This document shows, one piece after another, positions 1 to 5,976 of a DNA stretch of 8,000 bases (positions within the stretch are counted from its first letter, which is position 1; each line of letters opens with the position of its first letter). This DNA is from Gammaproteobacteria bacterium (lineage in GTDB: Bacteria; Pseudomonadota; Gammaproteobacteria; Eutrophobiales; Eutrophobiaceae), in contig JABHFC010000190.1 of the NCBI GenBank assembly GCA_018676275.1, forward strand, positions 1 to 8,000, given 5' to 3'. Both the position numbers and the translations under genes were made by a program. The notes beneath the pieces are model-generated. The model did no database searches, was not told the origin of the DNA, and saw nothing but the letters and a program-made list of their open reading frames with translations.

Positions 1-840
1 CCCCACCGCCTGATGCTGCATGATGGCCTTACCAAAACTCATTCGTTCATTTGCATAAGCAATTGCATACTCCAAAGCTGATCGCGCCATACCAACACTT
101 TGCGCAGCGATTCCAATACGTCCCTGTTCAAGATTAGCCAAAGCAATACGATAACCTTCACCTTCTTCACCCAGACGGTATTTTTCTGCTACCTGCATCT
201 CATCAAAAGAAAGTGAACAGGTATCCGAAGCCTTTTGTCCCATTTTCTCTTCAACAGCTGCCACTTTATAACCAGGTAAATCGGTCGGCACCATGAATGC
301 GGTGATGCCTTTCTTACCGGCTTCAGGATCTGTTACTGCAAAAATAAGTGCAGCTCCTGCTATTTGCCCTGAAGTAATAAACTGCTTGCTACCATTTAGC
401 GTGTAGCTTCCATCTTTGTATACGGCTTTGGTTTTTAAAGCTGCCGCATCTGATCCGGCCTGTGATTCAGTTAAACAAAACGCACCTATCTTTTCGCCTT
501 TTGCCAATGGTACTAAAAACTCTCGTTTTTGCTCTTCGCTTCCTTCTTTTAACAAGGCTGCGCAAACCGGTGCGTTATTGACACTCATGATGGTTGATGT
601 AGCACCATCTCCTGCTGCTATTTCTTCCAGCGCCAATGCATAAGACACGTAGTCGCTGCCAACACCACCCCACTCTTCCGGCACAGTCATTCCCATAAAG
701 CCCAACTCTCCCATCGCATGCAACACGTTCATGGGTACCTGTGCCTGTTTTGACCATGCATCTGCATTAGGTGCTAACTGTTCCTGTGCAAACTCCCGTG
801 CAGCATCGCGGATCATTTGTTGTTCTTCAGTAAGAATCAC
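1..840 (-). CDS. Acyl-CoA dehydrogenase, N-terminal 280 residues (runs off left edge)
   Basis: FAD-dependent acyl-CoA dehydrogenase that introduces an alpha,beta double bond into an acyl-CoA and passes electrons to ETF in the cytoplasm. From the GTG at 840 the frame is open for exactly 280 codons to the window edge; the family is about 375-390 residues, so roughly the last quarter is missing. Visible are the N-terminal helical domain starting ILTEEQQMIRDAAREFA, the middle-domain substrate/FAD motif LTESQAGSDAAALKT (residues 123-137), FITSG (154-158) and the start of the C-terminal helical domain (LEQGRIGIAAQ, 237-247; FGKAI, 269-273). I chose GTG because the family normally begins at this distance from the EEQ motif, and AAGGGAAG (857-850) lies 9 nt upstream. 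The next Met (816) would cut the first helix. At the position of the isovaleryl-CoA dehydrogenase catalytic Glu it has Gly240, so its catalytic Glu should lie in the missing C-terminus. It is therefore a general, short-chain or 2-methyl-branched dehydrogenase rather than a second LiuA. It sits 21 nt after the thiolase, last of the visible operon genes. Confidence 0.93.
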   Translation of the reverse strand, partial: MILTEEQQMIRDAAREFAQEQLAPNADAWSKQAQVPMNVLHAMGELGFMGMTVPEEWGGVGSDYVSYALALEEIAAGDGATSTIMSVNNAPVCAALLKEGSEEQKREFLVPLAKGEKIGAFCLTESQAGSDAAALKTKAVYKDGSYTLNGSKQFITSGQIAGAALIFAVTDPEAGKKGITAFMVPTDLPGYKVAAVEEKMGQKASDTCSLSFDEMQVAEKYRLGEEGEGYRIALANLEQGRIGIAAQSVGMARSALEYAIAYANERMSFGKAIMQHQAVG

Positions 841-849
841 TTCCGGCTA

Positions 850-857
850 CTTCCCTT
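850..857 (-). promoter_or_regulatory. Ribosome binding site for the GTG-started acyl-CoA dehydrogenase
   Basis: On the minus strand AAGGGAAG lies 9 nt before the GTG at 840, between the thiolase stop codon (864-862) and that GTG. It supports the GTG over the downstream ATG at 816. The 21-nt intergenic gap implies translation from a shared transcript. Confidence 0.55.
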
Positions 858-861
858 AAAT

Positions 862-2043
862 TTAAACTATTTCCAGAGCGATAGCCGTGGCTTCACCACC
901 GCCAATACACAAACTGGCGATACCCTTTTTTAGTCCTTTTTCTTTCAAGGCTGCAATCAGAGTTACCATGATGCGTGCTCCTGATGCACCGATAGGATGA
1001 CCCAGTGCACAGGCGCCGCCATTCACATTCACTTTTTCATGTGGAAGTTTAAGATCATGCATCGCAGCCATCGTCACAACAGCAAAGGCTTCGTTAATCT
1101 CAAATAAATCCACGTCGTCCACGGACCAGCCTGCCGCTTTCATTACATTAGTCATGGCGCCAACTGGTGCCGTAGTAAACCAGGCAGGTTCATGGGCAAA
1201 GGTTTGATGGGCAAGCAACCGAGCGATCGGTTTCAAGCCTCTTTTCTCAGCTTCAACTTCACTCATCAGTATCATCGCAGCCGCTCCATCTGAAATGGAA
1301 CTTGAGTTGGCGGCGGTTACCGTGCCATCTTTGGAAAATGCGGGTCGAAGTTGAGGTATCTTGTCGACCTTTGCATTACCAGGTTGTTCGTCGGTATCTA
1401 CTGTCACCTCACCCTTTCGAGTTTTGATTGTGACAGGCACAATTTCTTCAGCGAATTTGCCTTCCGTAATCGCATTTTTCGCCCGATTCACAGATTCAAT
1501 AGTGTAGTTGTCCTGATCTTCTCGACTGAATTCATACTTACCTGCAGTGGCTTCAGCAAAAGTACCCATTAATTGCCCTTTGTCATAGGCGTCTTCCAGA
1601 CCATCAAGAAACATATGATCCTTAACCTGTCCATGACCGAGTCGCATTCCGGCTCTTGCATTGGGTAATAAGTAAGGTGCGTTCGTCATACTTTCCATAC
1701 CACCTGCAGCAACAACACTTGCTGAACCAGCCTTAATAATATCCATACCCAACATGACGGCTTTCATGCCGGAACCACAAACTTTGTTGATCGTGGTCGC
1801 ACCGGTACTTAAAGGCATACCGGCACCCAGTGATGCCTGCCTTGCAGGTGCCTGACCAACACCAGCTGGTAACACACAACCCATAATTGTTTCGCTCACA
1901 TCCTCGGCTGCAACCTGGCTTCTTTCCAAAGCGGCTGCCAGAGCCTTTGCTCCAAGATCAGATGCTGTCATGTCTGACAGTGAACCCTGCATACCACCCA
2001 GTGGTGTACGGGCCATACCTACTACAACTATTGAATCACTCAC
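862..2043 (-). CDS. Acetyl-CoA C-acyltransferase (thiolase), AtoB/PhaA type
   Basis: Thiolase that cleaves a 3-ketoacyl-CoA with CoA to acetyl-CoA and a shortened acyl-CoA (or condenses two acetyl-CoA in reverse). The 393 residues counted from the GTG at 2043 match the usual 390-395 of the family. All three catalytic signatures are intact: Cys89 in NKVCGSGMKA (acylated nucleophile), His349 in ALGHPIGASG, and Cys379 in CIGGGEATA. Other family motifs are EFSREDQD (171-178), SISDGAAAM (249-257) and EINEAFA (315-321). The longest frame starts at an ATG at 2097 and would overlap the upstream ligase by 23 nt, but its first 18 residues do not look like a thiolase. Starting at 2043 gives the typical MSDSIVVVGMARTP N-terminus, and a strong AGGAG sits 6 nt upstream. 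The gap to the upstream ligase is then 31 nt. Beside a branched-chain locus, 2-methylacetoacetyl-CoA (isoleucine branch) is a plausible substrate, but sequence alone does not separate this from acetoacetyl-CoA. Confidence 0.93.
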   Translation of the reverse strand: MSDSIVVVGMARTPLGGMQGSLSDMTASDLGAKALAAALERSQVAAEDVSETIMGCVLPAGVGQAPARQASLGAGMPLSTGATTINKVCGSGMKAVMLGMDIIKAGSASVVAAGGMESMTNAPYLLPNARAGMRLGHGQVKDHMFLDGLEDAYDKGQLMGTFAEATAGKYEFSREDQDNYTIESVNRAKNAITEGKFAEEIVPVTIKTRKGEVTVDTDEQPGNAKVDKIPQLRPAFSKDGTVTAANSSSISDGAAAMILMSEVEAEKRGLKPIARLLAHQTFAHEPAWFTTAPVGAMTNVMKAAGWSVDDVDLFEINEAFAVVTMAAMHDLKLPHEKVNVNGGACALGHPIGASGARIMVTLIAALKEKGLKKGIASLCIGGGEATAIALEIV

Positions 2044-2049
2044 ATTATT

Positions 2050-2054
2050 CTCCT
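2050..2054 (-). promoter_or_regulatory. Shine-Dalgarno AGGAG that fixes the thiolase start
   Basis: AGGAG on the minus strand (2054-2050) is followed by AATAAT and the GTG at 2043-2041, an ideal 6-nt spacing. The alternative ATGs at 2058 and 2097 have no comparable motif, and the ATG at 2058 begins only 2 nt before this AGGAG. This is the best ribosome binding site in the minus-strand operon. Confidence 0.75.
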
Positions 2055-2074
2055 GCATTAATATATCGATACTC

Positions 2075-3700
2075 TTATCTAGCCCACTCTTGTTCACGTA
2101 ATTCTATACGCCGAATTTTGCCACTAACCGTTTTCGGTAATGAATCAACAAATTCAAGTTTACGGGGATACTTGTAAGGTGCAGTCACACTCTTAACGTG
2201 GTTCTGCAATTCTTTCATCAACTCATCGCTTGCTTCGAAGCCGGGCGCTAAAATTACGAAGGCTTTAACAACTTCTCCACGGGTTTCATCGGGACTGGAA
2301 ACAACAGCTGATTCCGCCACCGCCTCATGTTCAATTAGCGCACTTTCAACCTCAAACGGTCCGATACGATAACCGGCCGAAAGAATCACATCATCAGCAC
2401 GACTGACAAACCAGAAATAACCATCTTCGTCCTTGTAAGCACGATCACCAGTAAGGTACCAGTCGCCCTTGAATGTCTCCGCTGTTTTCTCCGGGTTATC
2501 TTTATATTCCCTGAATAGACCCTGGGGCCGTTCTGGCTTTACCTTTACAGCAATATCTCCTTCGGTATTTGCTGCGACAGGATTACCGTCGTTATCTATA
2601 ACACAAAGATCAATACCCGGCGCTGGTTTACCCATGGAACCAAAACGCGGCTCAATACAGGGAAAACTACCGCACAATATAACTGTTTCTGTTTGCCCAT
2701 AACCGTCTCGAATTGTAATACCCGTTGCTTCTTTCCATATCTCGATGATTTCAGGGTTCAAAGGTTCACCTGCACCAACACTGTGACGAAGAGTGTCAAA
2801 TTTATATTTTTTCAAATCCTCTAACACAAGCATCCGATAAATGGTTGGTGCTCCACACATTGTTGTGATGGGAAATTGTTCGATTAATTCGAGCGTCCGT
2901 TTAGCACTGAAACCCGCCGCGTGATGTACAAAAATTGTCGCACCACAATTCCAGGGCCCGAAATAACTACTCCATGCAGCCTTGGCCCAACCGGTATCAC
3001 TTATGTTCCAATGCAGATCATCTGCAGAAAGATCCAACCAGTAATTACCTGTTGTCTGATGACCAATACCGTAACTATGAGCGTGAATACACATCTTCGG
3101 ATAACCGGTCGTGCCTGAAGTGAAATAGCACATCGCATTCTCATCACTATCCGTATCTGCTGTTTCAAATTCGTCACTGGCATCTACCATAACTGACTGA
3201 TACGCCGTCCAATCTGTGCGTTCAGCATCTATAACAAGTTTTGCCCTGATACTCGGACATTCGTTAATAACCTCGTCGAGTTTTGAAGCATTTGCATCGT
3301 CAGTGATAACACAGGTCGCACCTGCTGCATTGATACGGTAGCTTAAATCCTTTGCTGAAAGTTGAGTGGTACCCGGTGAAATAACAGCTCCCATACGTAA
3401 GCTGGCGGTAAATACCTCCCACCATTCAATATTACGACCAAGCATAAGTATGATGGTATCGCCACGTTGAACACCCAGCTCAACTAATACATTTGACAGC
3501 TTCTTCGATGCCGATGAAATATCGTTAAAAGTACGCTTTAGTTCGTTACCATTATCATCGATCCATATCATGGCCAGCTTGTTTGCATCTTGACTCGCCC
3601 AGTGGTCGATTACATCCCGGGCAAAATTATATTTCTCTGGTCTTTCCCAACTAAATGAAGCATAGGTGTCTTCATAATTACTCATATTGTGTTCAGTCAT
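2075..3700 (-). CDS. AMP-forming acyl-CoA synthetase, medium-chain (ACSM-like)
   Basis: ANL-superfamily ligase that converts a free carboxylic acid, ATP and CoA to acyl-CoA, AMP and PPi. The protein is 541 residues, full length for the ACSM/acetyl-CoA-synthetase-like branch. Motifs in order: P-loop FTSGTTGYPK (193-202), NISDTGWAKAA (232-242), SVGAGEPLNPE (307-317), YGQTE (334-338), YLTGDR (415-420), the hinge region FVSRADDVI (431-439), SAGYRIGPFEVESALIEH (441-458) and the C-terminal catalytic lysine Lys528 in LPKTVSGKIRR. From memory, the run from the P-loop through GPFEVESALIEH and TAPYKYPRK closely resembles animal mitochondrial ACSM enzymes, which prefer C3-C10 and branched or aromatic acids, so a branched short or medium-chain acid is a reasonable substrate. 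The start at 3700 has a weak GGGAA 6 nt upstream; the inner Met at residue 6 has none. It lies 48 nt after the other ligase and 31 nt before the thiolase, with no terminator between them. Confidence 0.92.
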   Translation of the reverse strand: MTEHNMSNYEDTYASFSWERPEKYNFARDVIDHWASQDANKLAMIWIDDNGNELKRTFNDISSASKKLSNVLVELGVQRGDTIILMLGRNIEWWEVFTASLRMGAVISPGTTQLSAKDLSYRINAAGATCVITDDANASKLDEVINECPSIRAKLVIDAERTDWTAYQSVMVDASDEFETADTDSDENAMCYFTSGTTGYPKMCIHAHSYGIGHQTTGNYWLDLSADDLHWNISDTGWAKAAWSSYFGPWNCGATIFVHHAAGFSAKRTLELIEQFPITTMCGAPTIYRMLVLEDLKKYKFDTLRHSVGAGEPLNPEIIEIWKEATGITIRDGYGQTETVILCGSFPCIEPRFGSMGKPAPGIDLCVIDNDGNPVAANTEGDIAVKVKPERPQGLFREYKDNPEKTAETFKGDWYLTGDRAYKDEDGYFWFVSRADDVILSAGYRIGPFEVESALIEHEAVAESAVVSSPDETRGEVVKAFVILAPGFEASDELMKELQNHVKSVTAPYKYPRKLEFVDSLPKTVSGKIRRIELREQEWAR

Positions 3701-3748
3701 ACTTATTTCCCGGTTTTCTATAATTAGATGTAATTGAAAGCGGTGGAA

Positions 3749-5440
3749 CTAGGCCGTTTCTTTTTCCTGTAGCCCCAATTCGTCAATCATGAAGTCACGC
3801 ATGGCAAATTTTTGAATCTTGCCGGTTACTGTCATGGGAAAATCTTCTACAAACTTTATATAGCGCGGCACCTTGTAATGGGCTATTTGTCCTTTACAAA
3901 AATTCTTTATCTCTTCTTCGTCTGCCTGCAAATCAGATTTGAGTTTAATCCAGGCGCAAATTTCTTCGCCGTACTTGTCATCAGGTACACCAAATACTGA
4001 AACATCCTGCACCTTATCATTCGTGTAGATGAATTCTTCGATCTCGCGCGGATATACATTTTCGCCACCGCGGATAACCATATCTTTTACGCGACCAACA
4101 ATATTACAGTAACCTTCGTCATCCAGTATCGCCAGATCACCAGTGTGCATCCAGCCTTCAGCGTCTATTGCTTCCTCGCTTCTCTCATCGTCATCCCAGT
4201 AACCAGTCATAACACTGTAACCTCTTGTGCAAAACTCACCCTTTTCACCTCTTGCTACAGTCTCACCCTGTTCATTAATAATTTTTACTTCAACGTGCGG
4301 ATGAACACGACCCACTGTTGAAACCCGTCTTTCCATTGGGTCATCAGTACTACTCTGGAAACTGACCGGACTGGTTTCTGTCATACCATAGGCGATAGTT
4401 ACTTCTGACATATGCATGTCATCAAATACTTTTTTCATTATTTCAATAGGACAGGAAGCGCCCGCCATGCAACCGGTGCGCAAACTCGTCATGTCGTAGT
4501 TTTTAAACTCAGGATAATCCAGTTCAGCAATAAACATAGTCGGCACACCAAAAAGGGCTGTGCATTTTTCTTCTGAGATAGTTTTTAGTGTCGACTCTGG
4601 ATCAAAACCATCATTAGGAAACACCATACAGGCGCCATGTGTTACACAATTCAGACTGCCCATGACCATGCCAAAACAGTGATAAAGAGGAACCGGGATG
4701 CATAATCGATCTTGTTCCGTGAATTTCATTGCTTCACCAACGAAATAGCCATTATTGAGGATATTTTTATGGGTCAATGTCGCGCCTTTAGGCGAACCGG
4801 TGGTACCACTGGTGAACTGAATATTAATTGGCGATTCGGCTGTAAGGCCACTGCTACAATCTCTAAGTCTTTCGAGAGATTCTTCATTTGCGGCTGCGGA
4901 TATATCTTCGAAATTCAGAAAGCCATCTGATTTTTCCTCACCCAGACGAATTAAGCATTGTAAATGAGGTAGCTTCGCTGATTTCAGTTCGCCTGCCTTA
5001 CTCGTCTTTATTTCCGGAGCAAGTTGATAAAGCATATCGATGTAATCACTACTCTTAAACTGCGCCGCTGTGATTAGACCTTTACAGCTTACTTTATTAA
5101 GAACATATTCCAGTTCATGTAAACGATATGCCGGGTTGATATTGACCTGAATGATCCCTGCTTTCGCTGTTGCGTATTGCGCAACTATCCACTCGCTACA
5201 ATTAGGCGCCCAGACACCGACTCGATCACCAGCCTGAAATCCCAGTGACAACAGACCTGCCGCAAAATCATCAACCTTTTTGTTTAATTCTGCATAACTC
5301 CAGTTTATTGATTGATGCCTGACAATAAGAGCGGGCCTGTCCGCATATTTGTCGGCAGCCGCATCCATGGCCTCACCAATTGTCTGCTTCAGAAGAGGTA
5401 AGTCTGTGTTCCCACTAACGATACTGAGTGCTTTAGCCAT
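3749..5440 (-). CDS. AMP-forming fatty-acyl-CoA synthetase, ACSF2-like
   Basis: A second ANL-superfamily acid:CoA ligase, from a different branch than the next gene. The 563 residues fit ACSF2/FadD-like bacterial fatty-acyl-CoA synthases. Motifs in order: RPALIVRHQSINWSYAEL (35-52), P-loop FTSGTTGSPKG (209-219), PLYHCFGM (251-258), FGVPTMFIAEL (297-307), YGMTETSP (351-358), GWMHTGDLA (429-437), hinge GRVKDMVIRGGENVYPREIEE (449-469) and catalytic Lys541 in TVTGKIQK. No signal peptide or membrane segment is seen, so it should be cytoplasmic. It is the first gene of the minus-strand operon, with its start 100 bp from liuR across the divergent control region. The start has only a weak AGG about 10 nt upstream, but MAKALSIVSGNTDLPLL fits the family's short leader before the first helix. 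Chain-length preference cannot be read from sequence. Its position suggests activation of free branched or medium acids feeding the liu pathway. Confidence 0.92.
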   Translation of the reverse strand: MAKALSIVSGNTDLPLLKQTIGEAMDAAADKYADRPALIVRHQSINWSYAELNKKVDDFAAGLLSLGFQAGDRVGVWAPNCSEWIVAQYATAKAGIIQVNINPAYRLHELEYVLNKVSCKGLITAAQFKSSDYIDMLYQLAPEIKTSKAGELKSAKLPHLQCLIRLGEEKSDGFLNFEDISAAANEESLERLRDCSSGLTAESPINIQFTSGTTGSPKGATLTHKNILNNGYFVGEAMKFTEQDRLCIPVPLYHCFGMVMGSLNCVTHGACMVFPNDGFDPESTLKTISEEKCTALFGVPTMFIAELDYPEFKNYDMTSLRTGCMAGASCPIEIMKKVFDDMHMSEVTIAYGMTETSPVSFQSSTDDPMERRVSTVGRVHPHVEVKIINEQGETVARGEKGEFCTRGYSVMTGYWDDDERSEEAIDAEGWMHTGDLAILDDEGYCNIVGRVKDMVIRGGENVYPREIEEFIYTNDKVQDVSVFGVPDDKYGEEICAWIKLKSDLQADEEEIKNFCKGQIAHYKVPRYIKFVEDFPMTVTGKIQKFAMRDFMIDELGLQEKETA

Positions 5441-5480
5441 AAATAACTAACCTGAAATATTGGATTTGGAAAATATATAC

Positions 5481-5509
5481 TTGCAAGAATCGAATAGTTT
5501 TTCTATAGT
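5481..5509 (+). promoter_or_regulatory. Putative sigma70 promoter of liuR
   Basis: TTGCAA (5481-5486; 4 of 6 to consensus) and TATAGT (5504-5509; 5 of 6) are separated by 17 bp. Transcription would begin near 5516, inside the LiuR-like operator, giving a leader of about 25 nt. The operator overlaps the last 2 bp of the -10 box, which fits autorepression. The 17-bp spacer differs from the 19-20 bp spacers of classical MerR-activated promoters. Confidence 0.55.
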
Positions 5510-5525
5510 TTACGTTAACGTCAAC
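5508..5525. promoter_or_regulatory. LiuR operator 1 (divergent region)
   Basis: GTTTACGTTAACGTCAAC is an 18-bp inverted repeat with 8 of 9 half-site positions matching (GTTTACGTT against GTTGACGTT). The core ACGTTAACGT is perfectly symmetric. It agrees with the TTnACGTnAACGTnAA-like pattern I recall being assigned to LiuR of proteobacteria by comparative genomics. It lies directly in front of a MerR-family gene and recurs, slightly degenerate, before liuA. Its centre is 24 bp from the liuR start and 76 bp from the start of the ligase operon, so one site could serve both directions. Confidence 0.82.
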
Positions 5526-5540
5526 TTTTTGCAAATACCA

Positions 5541-5924
5541 ATGAACCAGACATACTCCATTAATACCCTCTCCAGGGACTTCGAGATAACCCCGAGAGCC
5601 CTGCGTTTCTATGAAGACAAGGGTATTCTCAGTCCCGAGCGCCGCGGTACCACACGCATTTATTCTGAACGGGACAGAACCCGTTTGAAATTGACACTCC
5701 GTGGCAAACGACTGGGGCTAAAACTGGAAGAGTGTCGAGAAATCATAGACATGTATGACCCCTCCCAGTCAGATGATTCACTCCAGTTATTGCGCTTATG
5801 CGAAAAAATCCGTGAACATCGAGCCAGTTTACTGACTAAAATCAAAGATATAGAGGAGACGATGCGAGCTATGGATGATGTCGAAGGAAAGTGTCTGGGC
5901 AAGCTGTTAAAGAACGCAGCCTGA
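5541..5924 (+). CDS. liuR: MerR-family transcriptional regulator of branched-chain acyl-CoA catabolism
   Basis: DNA-binding regulator of 127 residues. The winged-helix MerR domain fills the N-terminus: YSINTLSRDFEITPRALRFY (5-24), then EDKGILSPERRGTTRIYSE (25-43) as the wing, then RLKLTLRGKRLGLKLEE (48-64). A charged helix around 80-112 would form the dimer coiled coil. It has only two cysteines (88 and 118), far apart, so a metal-binding MerR sensor is unlikely; LiuR-type proteins are thought to sense branched acyl-CoA intermediates. The frame stays open back to an ATG at 5460, but that would translate through the promoter and operator. MNQTYSINTLSR at 5541 gives the normal MerR N-terminus. 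No Shine-Dalgarno precedes 5541, so translation is probably weak, which suits a repressor. It lies 52 bp upstream of liuA with an operator in the gap. AtuR-like naming is excluded because AtuR is TetR-type. Confidence 0.9.
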   Translation: MNQTYSINTLSRDFEITPRALRFYEDKGILSPERRGTTRIYSERDRTRLKLTLRGKRLGLKLEECREIIDMYDPSQSDDSLQLLRLCEKIREHRASLLTKIKDIEETMRAMDDVEGKCLGKLLKNAA

Positions 5925-5940
5925 ATCGTTGTACATCCCA

Positions 5941-5946
5941 TATGAT
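5941..5946 (+). promoter_or_regulatory. Possible -10 box of an internal promoter for liuA
   Basis: TATGAT (5 of 6 to the sigma70 -10) overlaps the first two bases of LiuR operator 2, the same relation seen between TATAGT and operator 1. I see no good -35 at 16-18 bp upstream, where the sequence is the end of liuR. The promoter call therefore rests on the -10 and on the parallel with the liuR promoter. Confidence 0.35.
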
Positions 5947-5962
5947 TGACGTGAACGTAAAC
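5945..5962. promoter_or_regulatory. LiuR operator 2 (upstream of liuA)
   Basis: ATTGACGTGAACGTAAAC has the TTGACGT..ACGTAAA arms of operator 1 in reverse orientation, with 6 of 9 half-site matches. It lies between the liuR stop (5924) and the liuA start (5977), ending 4 bp before the liuA Shine-Dalgarno. Bound LiuR here could block a promoter just upstream or transcription coming through from liuR. Confidence 0.75.
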
Positions 5963-5966
5963 TATT

Positions 5967-5970
5967 AGGA
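5967..5970 (+). promoter_or_regulatory. Shine-Dalgarno of liuA
   Basis: AGGA followed by AATCAA and the ATG at 5977, a 6-nt spacing. It contrasts with liuR and liuB on the same strand, neither of which has a visible Shine-Dalgarno. Confidence 0.6.
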
Positions 5971-5976
5971 AATCAA

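Larger units (their letters stand above)
5441..5540. promoter_or_regulatory. Divergent control region between the ligase operon and liuR
   Basis: This 100-bp AT-rich stretch separates the start of the minus-strand ligase operon from the liuR start. It holds one recognisable plus-strand promoter and one LiuR-type operator, each listed separately. For the minus strand I see only a TATATT at 5477-5472 as a possible -10, without a convincing -35. If that were used, the operator would lie about 50 bp upstream of the transcription start. Confidence 0.6.

Noticed and set aside
1887..2177. Plus-strand 96-residue frame over the thiolase/ligase junction
   Set aside because: It lies antisense to two well-supported genes and shows no family motif or ribosome binding site.
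3701..3748. Possible terminator or promoter between the two ligase genes
   Set aside because: The 48 bp hold no inverted repeat with a T-run and no -35/-10 pair; they look like an ordinary intra-operon spacer.
5513..5524. TTGACG on the minus strand as a -35 for the ligase operon
   Set aside because: The only good -10-like hexamer after it (TATAGA) is 11 bp away, too close for sigma70. The hexamer is simply half of the operator.
5460..5540. In-frame 27-residue N-terminal extension of LiuR from an ATG at 5460
   Set aside because: It would be translated through the -35, -10 and operator, has no ribosome binding site, and does not match the MerR N-terminus, which starts right after 5541.
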